Translations under genes and position numbers: made by a program
Assembly: GCA_038327995.1 (NCBI GenBank)
Contig: JBBQLP010000026.1
Span: forward strand, 1-37,513
DNA: 37,513 nt
Source of the DNA: CAIOYC01 sp038327995
GTDB taxonomy: Bacteria; Pseudomonadota; Alphaproteobacteria; Caulobacterales; Caulobacteraceae
Reading direction: 5' to 3'
In this document: in pieces, positions 7,238-15,119 of the stretch
How the letters are laid out: the number at the start of each line of letters is the position of its first letter
How positions within the stretch are numbered: the first letter of the stretch is position 1
Notes under the pieces: model-generated
What the model was told of the DNA's origin: nothing
Database searches by the model: none
Seen by the model: only the letters and a program-made list of their open reading frames with translations

Positions 7238-7990
7238 CTACCCGAACGGCCCCGGCTCGTTGGCGAAATCGCGCACCTCGTCGATCAGCGAGGCGGCGGC
7301 GAGGCGCACGATCTCTCCGCCTTTTTCCGGTGAGGCGAGGCCGGGGTCCGACCCCATCCGTCCATCGGCATACCGCGCCCTGAAATCCACCGCTTCACGG
7401 ATCGGCCCGGTCGGCGCAATTCGCGGGGCGTAGTTGGCGCTCTTGATTGAGCCCGGATAGGCGAACTGAGTCACCGCGATCTCAGAGGGGGTGGCGTGGC
7501 TGCCGTGGCCGACCGGGAACAGGCTGGTGCAGAGCCCGCCGACGCCCTTCAAATCCCACCAGTTGCGGAGCTTCAGGGCATAGCCGCGCTTCTCCCCCCG
7601 GTAGCTGGCCTCGGAATAGATTTCCGAAAACGCCGCCTCGATGGTGGCGACGTTGCCGCCGTGACCGTTGAGGAAGAACATCCGCTCGAACCCATAGCTG
7701 GCGAGGCTGACTGTCCAGTCGCGCAGCGCTGCGATCATGGTGGAGGGGCGCAGGCTGATCGAGCCCGGAAAGCCCAGATGATGCTGCGCCATGCCTACCG
7801 CGAAGGTCGGCGCGATGAGCAACTCCCCTGCCTCGTGCGCATGGTGAGCGATGATCTCCGGGCAGAGCCAGTCGGTGCCCAAGAGGCCCGTCGGGCCGTG
7901 CTGCTCGTTGGAGCCGATGGGGATGACCACGGCCTTGGACCGGCCGATCTGCGCCTCGATCTCAGGCCAGGTGGACAGGGCGAGCAACAT
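7238..7990 (-). CDS. Creatininase-family metal-dependent amidohydrolase
   Basis: A 250-residue cytoplasmic enzyme of the creatininase superfamily (creatininase, FAPy deformylase ArfB, mycofactocin MftE relatives). Metal-binding signatures are visible: IGSNEQHGPTGLLGTD near the N terminus, LNGHGGN in the middle, and a later acidic segment SEIAVTQF. Members hydrolyse cyclic or formyl amides with two metal ions. Which amide is used here cannot be read. The start at 7990 follows the fabI stop by 5 nt and has GGAAGGAG upstream, so fabI and this gene form an operon. An extended frame with an upstream start at 8101 lies inside fabI and is not used. Confidence 0.85.
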   Translation of the reverse strand: MLLALSTWPEIEAQIGRSKAVVIPIGSNEQHGPTGLLGTDWLCPEIIAHHAHEAGELLIAPTFAVGMAQHHLGFPGSISLRPSTMIAALRDWTVSLASYGFERMFFLNGHGGNVATIEAAFSEIYSEASYRGEKRGYALKLRNWWDLKGVGGLCTSLFPVGHGSHATPSEIAVTQFAYPGSIKSANYAPRIAPTGPIREAVDFRARYADGRMGSDPGLASPEKGGEIVRLAAASLIDEVRDFANEPGPFG

Positions 7991-7995
7991 CGGGG

Positions 7996-8817
7996 CTACA
8001 CTCCTTCCGCCATATCGTCGGGCAGGCCCATGATGTGGAAGCCCGCGTCCACGTGGATCACTTCGCCTGTGGTCGAGCGTCCAAGGTCTGACAACAGCCA
8101 CAGGGCGCAGCCGGCCACACCCTCCGGGGCCGTATCTTCGCGCAGCGGAGCCCAGGCCCTCCCTTGGCCGATCATGCTGCGGCCCCCTGTGATGCCCGCG
8201 AGCGACAGCGTGCGGATCGCGCCCGCCGAGATGGCATTCACCCGAATGCCCTTGGGTCCAAGATCGCGGGCGATATAGCGGGTCGAGGCCTCCAGCGCCG
8301 CCTTGGCCACGCCCATGACATTGTAGTTGGGGATCACCCGCTCAGCGCCGAGGTAGGTCAGGGTGATGATCGCGCCCCCCGGCGCCATCATCGGCGCGGC
8401 GCGCCGGGCGGCGTCCACAAACGAATAGGCCGAGATGTCCAGCGCATGGGCGAAGCCCGCGCGGGTGGTGTTCTCCACGAACGAGCCCTGCATATGATCC
8501 CGCTCGGCGTGGGCGATGGCGTGGACAAGGAAGTCGATCTTGCCCCCGAACGCCTCGCCGATGGCCTTGAACCCGGCCTCCATGCTCTCGTCGGAGGAGA
8601 CGTCGGCGACGACGAAGGTCTTCACCCCGATGCTCTCGCCCAGCGGCTTGACCCGCTTTTCCATGGCCTCGACGTAAGTGAAGGCGATCTCCGCTCCCTG
8701 CGCCGCTAGTTGCGAAGCGATGGCCCAGGCGATGGAGTTGTGGTTCGCCACCCCCATGATGACGCCTTTTTTGCCCTTCATCAGCTCGCCCTTGGGCAGG
8801 TTCATTTCGTCGGCCAT
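7996..8817 (-). CDS. fabI: Enoyl-[acyl-carrier-protein] reductase (NADH)
   Basis: A 273-residue short-chain dehydrogenase-like enzyme that performs the last step of each fatty acid elongation cycle. It opens with the FabI nucleotide-binding pattern GVANHNSIAWAIA in place of the classical GxxxGxG, and carries the FabI active-site region YNVMGVAKAALE (Tyr and Lys six residues apart in the usual Y-x6-K order). RVNAISAGAIRTLS follows, typical of the family. The start at 8817 is preceded by GGGAG. A longer frame to 8883 lacks support. It is followed closely by the creatininase-family gene and divergent from the M15 peptidase gene. It is a target of triclosan-type inhibitors as a family. Confidence 0.95.
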   Translation of the reverse strand: MADEMNLPKGELMKGKKGVIMGVANHNSIAWAIASQLAAQGAEIAFTYVEAMEKRVKPLGESIGVKTFVVADVSSDESMEAGFKAIGEAFGGKIDFLVHAIAHAERDHMQGSFVENTTRAGFAHALDISAYSFVDAARRAAPMMAPGGAIITLTYLGAERVIPNYNVMGVAKAALEASTRYIARDLGPKGIRVNAISAGAIRTLSLAGITGGRSMIGQGRAWAPLREDTAPEGVAGCALWLLSDLGRSTTGEVIHVDAGFHIMGLPDDMAEGV

Positions 8818-8940
8818 GCGTGTCTCCCGGCAGCGTTCGTGCAGCCGCTTGTTAACCAGACGGCGCTCATGTTTGCAGCCCATGGCCTAGCAGGCGCCGC
8901 GCCTGGCGCAAAGCGGGCGGACATTAACTCAAGGCGAGCG

Positions 8941-9822
8941 ATGCGGCGCATCCTCATCATCCTTATGCTTATGGGCCTTTCCGCCTGCGCCACGCGGCGG
9001 GGGCCGGACCACGCCCTCTATCCGCGCGATCTCGGCTACGGTTACAGCGGGCCGTGCGATCAGCCCGCCAATGCGAGGCAGGCCGGGCGGCTGAACGCGA
9101 CCTCCATCGACACCCTGCCCGTGGCGCCGTTTGGCCATACGGAGATCGGCTGGCGCACCTACGCGCCGCTGACGGCCAAGACTGCCGGCACAGTCTGCGC
9201 CCCCTCGACCCCGGGCTTCGCCGAGGCCCTCGCCCGCTGGAAGGTCGCGCACAGCCTCGCCTACGACGGGGCCATGGATGACCGGACGCTGCAATTCCTC
9301 AAAGGCGCTTGGCAGGAACAGCGCCCATTTCTGATGGACAGGGTGCGCAAGGAGCCCTGTCCCGACGCGCCAGATCAGGCGGGCATGGTTATCATCGATC
9401 CTCGCGAGAGCCACTACGGCAAGCCGATCCTGCTGCGCTCGGGCACGCTCAACGCCTATCGCCGGATGGTGGCGGCGGCGCGGCGCGACTTGGGAGCGTC
9501 GATGTCGCCCGACCCCATGGCGATGAGCATCTTCTCGGGTTTTCGCAGCCCGGAATACGACGCCGCCCAATGCAGTGCGCAGGGCGGCTGCAATGGCGTG
9601 GCGCGGGCCGGATCGTGCTCGGCGCACCGCACGGGCCTGGCCATCGACCTGGTCATCGCCGCCGCGCCGGGCGCCAGGGTTGACACCGCCACCGACGCCA
9701 ACCGTCTCTACCAATCCCAGACCCCGCTCTATCAGTGGCTGGTGCGTAACGCGGACAAATACGGCTTCGTCAACTATCCCTATGAGCCTTGGCATTGGGA
9801 ATGGACGGGCGAGGCTCCGTAG
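8941..9822 (+). CDS. M15-family D-Ala-D-Ala carboxypeptidase lipoprotein
   Basis: A 293-residue envelope protein with a lipoprotein signal (MRRILIILMLMGLSAC, lipid cysteine at residue 16). The C-terminal half is an M15B (VanY-type) peptidase domain: SGFRSPEYD, the zinc motif SAHRTGLAID, and the second zinc and catalytic segment EPWHWEW near the end. It is expected to trim D-alanyl ends of peptidoglycan in the periplasm. Four cysteines between the first two motifs (QCSAQGGCNG...GSC) may form disulfides. AAGGCGAG precedes the ATG. It stands divergent from fabI with a 120-nt shared promoter region and ends convergent with smr. A frame extending upstream overlaps fabI antisense and is not used. 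Confidence 0.9.
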   Translation: MRRILIILMLMGLSACATRRGPDHALYPRDLGYGYSGPCDQPANARQAGRLNATSIDTLPVAPFGHTEIGWRTYAPLTAKTAGTVCAPSTPGFAEALARWKVAHSLAYDGAMDDRTLQFLKGAWQEQRPFLMDRVRKEPCPDAPDQAGMVIIDPRESHYGKPILLRSGTLNAYRRMVAAARRDLGASMSPDPMAMSIFSGFRSPEYDAAQCSAQGGCNGVARAGSCSAHRTGLAIDLVIAAAPGARVDTATDANRLYQSQTPLYQWLVRNADKYGFVNYPYEPWHWEWTGEAP

Positions 9823-9862
9823 GGGGAGCGCTCAGCCCCTCCTTTCGGGCTGATCGTGACCC

Positions 9863-10447
9863 TCAACGTCGCCGTTTCAGCGCCACATAGAGGGCGCCGT
9901 CGCCGCCGTGACGGCGGTCGGCGGGGGAGACGCCCGCCACCACCTCGCGAAGTACGGGCTCGGCCAGCCAGTCCGGCGCGCGTCTGCGCAGGACGCCCTC
10001 CCCCAACGAACCCTTGCCGGTGATGACGAGGACGGCGCGGGTTCCCTCATCGTGCGCGCGCAGCAGGAAGTCGATCAGCGTCCGGCGGGCGCGGTCCTGG
10101 TCCATGCCGTGCAGGTCAAGGCGCCGGTCCAGCGGGTCGCGCTCGCGGGCGATGCGGCGGTGACGACTGGGTTCGATGGGCTCGGGTTCGACAATCTGGG
10201 GTTGGGGCGGCTTGAGGACGGGTTTGGGGGTTGCCGCTGCAGCCTTCGTCTTCACCGGCTTTTTGAACTTGCCGGGCGGGAGCTTCTTTGTGGGCGCGGG
10301 CGGCGAAATGCTAAGGGCGGCGGCGGTCAATAGAGCGGAGACTTCCTGAGCCGCTCCCCGTTGCGTTCCCAGCCCATGCGCGGGCCTAACGGTCGCCGTG
10401 ACCACCGACCAGAGCCGCTTTTCCTCCGGTCTCAGATTGCGTTTCAT
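9863..10447 (-). CDS. smr: Smr-domain protein
   Basis: A 194-residue protein with a conserved N-terminal patch MKRNLRPEEKRLWSVV, a Pro/Lys-rich linker (residues 48-95) and a C-terminal Smr domain: LDLHGMDQDRARRTL, VLVITGKGS, GVLRRRAPDWL. Stand-alone Smr proteins of this type are putative nucleases or nucleic-acid binders, some linked to ribosome rescue; the role here is not known. Its start lies 62 nt inside the 3' end of mltA in another frame, so the two are translationally entangled. The N-terminal motif matches the family, which makes the overlap believable. It is last gene of the timA-mltA-smr unit. Confidence 0.88.
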   Translation of the reverse strand: MKRNLRPEEKRLWSVVTATVRPAHGLGTQRGAAQEVSALLTAAALSISPPAPTKKLPPGKFKKPVKTKAAAATPKPVLKPPQPQIVEPEPIEPSRHRRIARERDPLDRRLDLHGMDQDRARRTLIDFLLRAHDEGTRAVLVITGKGSLGEGVLRRRAPDWLAEPVLREVVAGVSPADRRHGGDGALYVALKRRR

Positions 10448-11603
10448 GGAACAGGTCCGGGGCGGAGGGCGGCGCAGGGTTCGGAATCAGCCGCACCAGA
10501 CTTAGCACATGGCGCACCCGCCCGGCTTCCTGTCCTGCCATGTCGCCGCGCCCAAGATAGAGGTCGGCCCGCCGCTCGCCTCTGATGGCGGCGCCTGTAT
10601 CCAATGCGAGTGCGAGGCGGCGATAGGTCCGAGCGGCGCCCGCCAAGGTCGGGGCGGAGGCGTCGATCCAGTAAAGGGCGCCGTAGCCGTGGAAGGTCGG
10701 GTCCACCGCCAGCGCCCGCCCGGCGGTCAGCGGCTGGCCTGCGGCGCCCGCAGGTTCGCGTCCATCGTCGGGGATGAGGTCGAAGAAGATGTAGCGAGCG
10801 TTCTTGTCCATCACTGCATCCGCGTCAGAGCCCCGGTGCGCCGCCAACCAGGCGCGGATGGCGTCGCCGGACGCTTGATTGGGCGCAAGCAGCCCCGCCG
10901 CGACCATGGGCCGGGCGATGGGGGTGAAGGGACGGCCGTTGTCGGCGGCATAGATAGCGCGCAACCGCCGCCCATCGGGAAAGCTGAGGGTTCCAGAACC
11001 CTGAATCTGTAGGAAGAACAGGTCTTCCGGCTTCATGAAGGCGTGGAAGGGGGCGTTCGGGCTTGTCACATCCTCGCCGGTTTCGATCTCGGCGCGGGTG
11101 GGGCCGCGCTCGTCGCTGTCGCCGGAGCGGATCGCGGATTTGGGACGGACCGGGGCGGAGAAGACCTCGTCGGGCGTATCCTGCGCGGGATAGTCGGGGG
11201 CGAAATAGGCGGTGAGCAGACCCGCGGGCGAGGGCGCTTCAGCGGTGAAGCTGGTCTCGAAGAAGGTGCGGGCCGCTGTTTCGGTGACAGATGTAACCGC
11301 TCGAGCCCGGCGGCAGGCTTCGCGCCAGCGCAGGTCGCGCGCCACGCCGCATCCGGTCCGGAAAGCGATCAGCGCCGCCGCATGATCCTCGACCTGCCAG
11401 CCCGGCAGGCTGTCGAGTGGGCGTGTGCGGGACGAGAATGGCTCGCGTGCAAGGGGCGGCGTCTCCAGCGTGGCCGGGATCATGCTGGCGCTGGGGGCGC
11501 CGCTGGGCGTAGCGTTTGGTGCGGAGGTTCCGGCGCAGCCCGCCAGCATCAGGCCGAAACAGGCTAAGACGCCTAGGGTGGCGCCGTGGGCGGTCGCCCT
11601 CAC
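10386..11603 (-). CDS. mltA: Membrane-bound lytic transglycosylase A
   Basis: A 405-residue outer-membrane lipoprotein that cleaves peptidoglycan glycan strands. It has a lipoprotein signal ending LMLAGC, an MltA core (GLLTAYFAPDY, FFLQIQGSGTLSFPDG), and a C-terminal 3D domain with ALAVDPTFHGYGALYW and the catalytic-Asp region ALDTGAAIRGERRADLYLGRG. I favour a GTG start at 11603, whose GTGA overlaps the timA stop by 4 nt. An ATG at 11636 would give 11 more residues. It sits between timA and smr, a conserved alphaproteobacterial order, and its end overlaps smr by 62 nt. Confidence 0.92.
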   Translation of the reverse strand: MRATAHGATLGVLACFGLMLAGCAGTSAPNATPSGAPSASMIPATLETPPLAREPFSSRTRPLDSLPGWQVEDHAAALIAFRTGCGVARDLRWREACRRARAVTSVTETAARTFFETSFTAEAPSPAGLLTAYFAPDYPAQDTPDEVFSAPVRPKSAIRSGDSDERGPTRAEIETGEDVTSPNAPFHAFMKPEDLFFLQIQGSGTLSFPDGRRLRAIYAADNGRPFTPIARPMVAAGLLAPNQASGDAIRAWLAAHRGSDADAVMDKNARYIFFDLIPDDGREPAGAAGQPLTAGRALAVDPTFHGYGALYWIDASAPTLAGAARTYRRLALALDTGAAIRGERRADLYLGRGDMAGQEAGRVRHVLSLVRLIPNPAPPSAPDLFHETQSETGGKAALVGGHGDR

Positions 11604-12217
11604 GCCTCTGCGGCGTCCACCCGGATCAGCAACCACTTGGGATCGCGGCTGAGAAAAGCGCGCTCGAAGGTCCAGACCTCGGCGGTGCGGCGGTCGTCCA
11701 CCGCTTCCCCGGCGGCGTCCTTGGTGCGGGTGCGGAACTCGGCCAGGAAGCGAACCTTCACCTTGGCGGTGTCGCCCTCTACTGCTGCCCCTTCGAGGTC
11801 GGCGCGCACGGGTTGCAGGAACTCAAGGCTTTCGGTGCGGCTGGCGGCTTCACGGTCCGTGATGGCCGCCTCGAAGGCCCCCATCACGACATCGTCCACC
11901 AAGGGGCGCAGGGTGGTGCGATCCCCGCCCACAAAGGCGCGCACGATGGTCTCGTAGGCCGAACGGGCGCCGGACAGGAATTTGGCGGGGTCGAAGCCGG
12001 GATCGCGGGCCTTCAGGGCTGGCAGGCCCTCCGGCGCGATCGCCTCGGGCGCAGGGTCAGGGCGCAGGCGCGCGAATGGAATCTTCAACGGCGTGCGCGT
12101 GGACGGCTCGGTAGGCTGGCGCCCGACCCGGCGACCAAGCACGGCGTAGAGCTGGTAGAGCACCACGCCAGCAAGCGCGGCGAAGATGATCAGTTCGATG
12201 ATCTGCAAAGGGCTCAC
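11600..12217 (-). CDS. timA: Tim44-like domain membrane protein (TimA)
   Basis: A 205-residue protein with one N-terminal transmembrane helix (LQIIELIIFAALAGVVLYQL), a polar linker, and a Tim44/NTF2-like domain (FLSGARSAYETIVRAFVGGD through KWLLIRVDA). Caulobacter TimA, related to the mitochondrial import component Tim44, has this layout. Its bacterial job is not settled. The start is GTG at 12217. It is the first gene of a unit with mltA and smr and lies divergent from secB. The clustering with a protein-export chaperone and envelope enzymes suggests an envelope or secretion role, which is inference. Confidence 0.85.
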   Translation of the reverse strand: MSPLQIIELIIFAALAGVVLYQLYAVLGRRVGRQPTEPSTRTPLKIPFARLRPDPAPEAIAPEGLPALKARDPGFDPAKFLSGARSAYETIVRAFVGGDRTTLRPLVDDVVMGAFEAAITDREAASRTESLEFLQPVRADLEGAAVEGDTAKVKVRFLAEFRTRTKDAAGEAVDDRRTAEVWTFERAFLSRDPKWLLIRVDAAEA

Positions 12218-12436
12218 CGTGACTTCTTACGCTGGGGCTCGATGTGAATGGGCATGGCTTAAGGAAGAACCCCTAAACGGGTTTGATCGATCAATATAGG
12301 CGCCTTTGCATCGCACGTCAGGCGCCAATCTTGGTGAACGCCCAGGCGGGCCCGGCGTTGCACCCGCCGGACGCCCATGATAGCCACCGGCGCTTCCTGA
12401 TTGCGCGCCTCAAGCGGCCCAGCTCCGAGATTTCCG

Positions 12437-12910
12437 ATGACCGACCTCGCCCCAGAGTCCGACCAGGACGCCCAGCCGCAGGGCGCGCCGCAGATCCGCG
12501 TGGTGACGCAGTTCGTGCGCGATTTCTCGTTCGAGAACCCCCGGGCGCCGGACTCCCTGCGCGGCGGCGAGGGCGCGCCGACCATGGAAATGAACGTCGA
12601 GATGAGCGCGCGCGGGCGGGCCGACGGCCTGTTCGAGGTGGACCTGAAGATTAGCTGCGCCGCCAAACAGGGCGAGCTTCTGAGCTTTCAGGTGGAATTG
12701 CTCTACGGTGGCCTGTTCGAGATCGCCAATGTTCCGGAAGAGCAGGTCGAGGCGGTCTTGCTGGTTGAGTGCCCGCGGTTTCTATTCCCGTTCGTGCGGC
12801 GGATCGTCGGCGACGCCACGGTGGACGGCGGCTTCCCGCCCTTCTTGATGGAGCCGCTCGATTTCGCCGCCATCTACCAGTCCCAGCGTCAGGCGCAGGT
12901 GCTGCAATAG
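12437..12910 (+). CDS. secB: Protein-export chaperone SecB
   Basis: A 157-residue cytoplasmic chaperone that keeps exported precursors unfolded and passes them to SecA. The family pattern is clear: QFVRDFSFENPRAPDSL near residues 23-39, ISCAAKQGELLSFQVELLYGGLF in the middle, and PRFLFPFVRRIVGDATVDGG toward the end. The start at 12437 (MTDLAPESD) fits the family. The ribosome site is weak (CCGAGA). It is divergent from timA and ends 10 nt before the convergent arsC. Confidence 0.95.
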   Translation: MTDLAPESDQDAQPQGAPQIRVVTQFVRDFSFENPRAPDSLRGGEGAPTMEMNVEMSARGRADGLFEVDLKISCAAKQGELLSFQVELLYGGLFEIANVPEEQVEAVLLVECPRFLFPFVRRIVGDATVDGGFPPFLMEPLDFAAIYQSQRQAQVLQ

Positions 12911-12919
12911 GCTTCTGGC

Positions 12920-13279
12920 TTAGAGCAGGGCCTGAACCCGTTCGACGGGACGGCACAGGGCCGCGCCCTTTGGGGTGATGACAATCGGGCGCTCCACCAG
13001 GATCGGGTGTTCGACCATGGCGGCCAGGATCGCCTCATCGGTAGCGGCTTCATCTGTCAGACCAAGATCGGCTGCGGGCGTCCCGCGCACCCGCATCAGG
13101 TCGCGGGGCCTGGCGTCCATTTGGCGAAGCAGGTCCGTCAGCACCGCCCGCGTCCACCCCGCCTTCACATAGTCCACCACCACCGGCTCGATCCCCGCCT
13201 CACGGATCGCAGCGAGCGCGCCCCGCGAGGTTCCGCAGGCGGGGTTGTGATAGATCGTAACGGGGAAGTCGTTGGTCAC
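12920..13279 (-). CDS. arsC: Glutaredoxin-dependent arsenate reductase
   Basis: A 119-residue ArsC of the thioredoxin-fold, glutaredoxin-linked class that reduces arsenate to arsenite. The active site HNPACGTSR places the catalytic cysteine at residue 15. HPILVERPIVIT near the C terminus is the second family signature. The start overlaps the aqpS stop by 4 nt. As the third gene of arsR-aqpS-arsC, its arsenite product is presumably released through the aquaglyceroporin and not by a dedicated pump, as described for Sinorhizobium meliloti. Confidence 0.93.
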   Translation of the reverse strand: MTNDFPVTIYHNPACGTSRGALAAIREAGIEPVVVDYVKAGWTRAVLTDLLRQMDARPRDLMRVRGTPAADLGLTDEAATDEAILAAMVEHPILVERPIVITPKGAALCRPVERVQALL

Positions 13280-13989
13280 GTCCCGCGCTCCTCTTGCAAC
13301 AGCCAGCCAAATAACACGATCGCCGCCCCCGCGCCGACGAGTTGCGCGGCGATGAAGGCGGGGGCTGATGCTGGGGCGATCCCCGCGAACGTATTGGAGA
13401 GGCTCCGCGCGATCGCCACCGCCGGGTTGGCGAAAGAGGTCGATGCGGTGAACCAGTAGGCCGATGTAATATAGAGGCCGACCGCGACCGGGGTGAAGTC
13501 TGGACAGAACCGGATGACGCCCAGGATGGTCGCCAAGAGGCCAAATGTGGCGACGAACTCGGAAAACGCCTGCGCCGGGCCATCGCGCAGCTTGGTGGAG
13601 ACCTGCCAGATCGCCTCGCCGAACATGGCGTGCGCGACGAAGACGCCCAGCACTGCGCCTGCGATCTGCGCGGCGATGTAGGCCAGGGCGAGTCCCGGCC
13701 GGACTTCCCGCTTGAGCATGAAGGCCAGCGTCACCGCCGGGTTGAAGTGCGCGCCAGAGATCCGGCCGAACACCGTAATCAGGACCACCAGCGCCGCTCC
13801 GGTGGAGAGGGTGTTGCCAAGAAGGGCGATAGCGACATTCCCGCCCGCAAGTCGCTCGCCCATGATGCCCGAGCCGATCACGACGGCGAGCAGCAGCCCT
13901 GTGCCCAGCGCCTCGGCGGCGAGACGGCGACCGACGCTGAAGGGATGCAGCGCCGGCTCAAGGCTGGCGGCGGTGGCAATGACGGTCAT
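13276..13989 (-). CDS. aqpS: Arsenite-releasing aquaglyceroporin AqpS
   Basis: A 237-residue major intrinsic protein with six predicted transmembrane helices and both half-helix motifs intact: NPAVTLAF and NPAVAIAR. Position between arsR and arsC, with 4-nt ATGA overlaps on both sides, argues for an AqpS-type channel that lets arsenite flow out down its gradient. A glycerol or water channel is the general alternative. The start at 13989 is set by overlap with the arsR stop. The longer frame up to 14085 runs inside arsR. Confidence 0.92.
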   Translation of the reverse strand: MTVIATAASLEPALHPFSVGRRLAAEALGTGLLLAVVIGSGIMGERLAGGNVAIALLGNTLSTGAALVVLITVFGRISGAHFNPAVTLAFMLKREVRPGLALAYIAAQIAGAVLGVFVAHAMFGEAIWQVSTKLRDGPAQAFSEFVATFGLLATILGVIRFCPDFTPVAVGLYITSAYWFTASTSFANPAVAIARSLSNTFAGIAPASAPAFIAAQLVGAGAAIVLFGWLLQEERGT

Positions 13990-14354
13990 TGGGGCGGCGT
14001 TGTCGCGGCGTCCGCAGCGCAGCAGGCTCCGCGCGTGGCGATGGTCATAAGCGGCGTGCAAACCTCGGGTGAGCCGCCGCAGCAATCCTCCACTATAAAG
14101 CCCAGCACCTCGGCCACGCGCGCGAAGTCTGCTGCGTAGATGATCGAGCGGCCGGTCCGGTGCGAACGGATCAACCCGGCCCGCGAGAGGATCGCAAGTT
14201 GGGTGGAGAGGGTGTTTGCGGGCGTATTGAACGCGCGAGCGATGTCTCCCGCCGCCGCGCCATCTGGGCCAGCCCTCACCAGCCAGCGAAAGACGGCAAG
14301 ACGCCCGGAGTGAGCGAGCGCGGAAAAGGCTTCGATGACGCGCATAGAATCCAT
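13986..14354 (-). CDS. arsR: ArsR-family arsenic-responsive repressor
   Basis: A 122-residue winged-helix repressor. The helix-turn-helix region is around GDIARAFNTPANTLSTQLAILSRAGLI, followed by the wing HRTGRSIIYAAD. It lacks the classical ELCVCDL metal box in helix 3. Instead the C-terminal segment carries two cysteine groups, EDCCGGSPEVC and GACC, that probably form the arsenite site, as in ArsR subtypes with C-terminal cysteines. It heads arsR-aqpS-arsC. A second in-frame ATG three codons in is a possible start. A palindrome and a TATAAT element sit immediately upstream. Confidence 0.92.
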   Translation of the reverse strand: MDSMRVIEAFSALAHSGRLAVFRWLVRAGPDGAAAGDIARAFNTPANTLSTQLAILSRAGLIRSHRTGRSIIYAADFARVAEVLGFIVEDCCGGSPEVCTPLMTIATRGACCAADAATTPPQ

Positions 14355-14365
14355 AATTCCACGAT

Positions 14366-14389
14366 TATAGAACTATAGGGTGTGGTCAA
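14366..14389 (-). promoter_or_regulatory. Promoter and likely operator of the ars operon
   Basis: TATAGAACTATA at 14366-14377 is an inverted repeat with 5-bp arms and a 2-nt centre. On the minus strand it follows TTGACC and overlaps TATAGT and TATAAT, the latter about 10 nt before the first ATG, so the mRNA leader would be very short. ArsR binding here would block RNA polymerase. Confidence 0.55.
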
Positions 14390-14408
14390 GCTCAGCCCGT
14401 CTTTTCTT

Positions 14409-15119
14409 CTAGTGTCTCTGTCCAAACACTGCTGCTCCCACCCGCACCGAGGTGGCGCCCAGGCGGATTGCTGTCTCGAAGTCGGCGCTCATGCCCATGG
14501 AGAGGCATTTCAGTCCGTTGCGGTCGGCGATCTTCCTTAAGAGCGCGAAGTGCGGGCCGGGGGGCTCATCGGCGGGGGGAATGCACATCAGCCCCTCGAT
14601 GGTCAGGCCGTGCTCGCCCCGCGCCGAGGCGATGAAGGCGTCAGCATCCAGCGGGGCGACGCCTGCCTTCTGCGGCTCTTCCCCGGTGTTGATCTGCACA
14701 TAGAGGCGGGGGCTCTTGCCCACCTTTCTGATCGCAGCGTTCAGGGCGGCGAGGATTTTCGGACGATCCAGGGTTTCGATCACGTCGAACAGAAGGACGG
14801 CGTCTTCGGCCTTGTTGCTTTGCAGGGGGCCGATCAGGCGAAGCTCCAGATCCGGGACGCCCTCGCGCACGCCTTTCCAGCGTTGGGCCGACTCCTGAAC
14901 CCGGTTTTCGCCGAAGACGCGCTGGCCTGCGCGCAGAACCGGCTCTATGGCCTCCCACGACTGTTGCTTGGAGACGGCGACGAGGGTCACATCCGTGGGC
15001 GCGCGGTCCGCCGCGCGTGCAGCGGCGTCGATACGGGTTTTGACCGTGCGCCAGCCGGTGAGCGCGGGATTGTCTGTGGCGGGATCGGAAGAGGGCAAGG
15101 CTTGGACGCGGGCTCGCAA
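14409..15119 (-). CDS. yggS: YggS/PLPBP-family pyridoxal-phosphate homeostasis protein
   Basis: A 236-residue single-domain TIM-barrel PLP protein that buffers vitamin B6 and amino acid balance without a known catalytic reaction. The PLP-binding lysine lies in TLVAVSKQQ. Other landmarks are FGENRVQE, LIGPLQSNK, VQINTGEEPQKAG and LSMGMSADFETAIRLGATSVRVG. No ATG fits near the N terminus. TTG at 15119 is the longest possible start, and a TTG eight codons or so later is an alternative. It is head-to-head with the TenI-like gene, their starts almost touching. Confidence 0.88.
   Translation of the reverse strand: MRARVQALPSSDPATDNPALTGWRTVKTRIDAAARAADRAPTDVTLVAVSKQQSWEAIEPVLRAGQRVFGENRVQESAQRWKGVREGVPDLELRLIGPLQSNKAEDAVLLFDVIETLDRPKILAALNAAIRKVGKSPRLYVQINTGEEPQKAGVAPLDADAFIASARGEHGLTIEGLMCIPPADEPPGPHFALLRKIADRNGLKCLSMGMSADFETAIRLGATSVRVGAAVFGQRH

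Noticed and set aside
9832..9853. TCAGCCC/GGGCTGA hairpin between the M15 peptidase and smr ends
   Set aside because: A 7-bp stem without a T-run on either strand. It may contribute to termination but the support is too thin to list as a feature.
14550..15119. Long N-terminal extension of the TenI-like gene
   Set aside because: This part is the complement of yggS, whose PLP motifs are clear.
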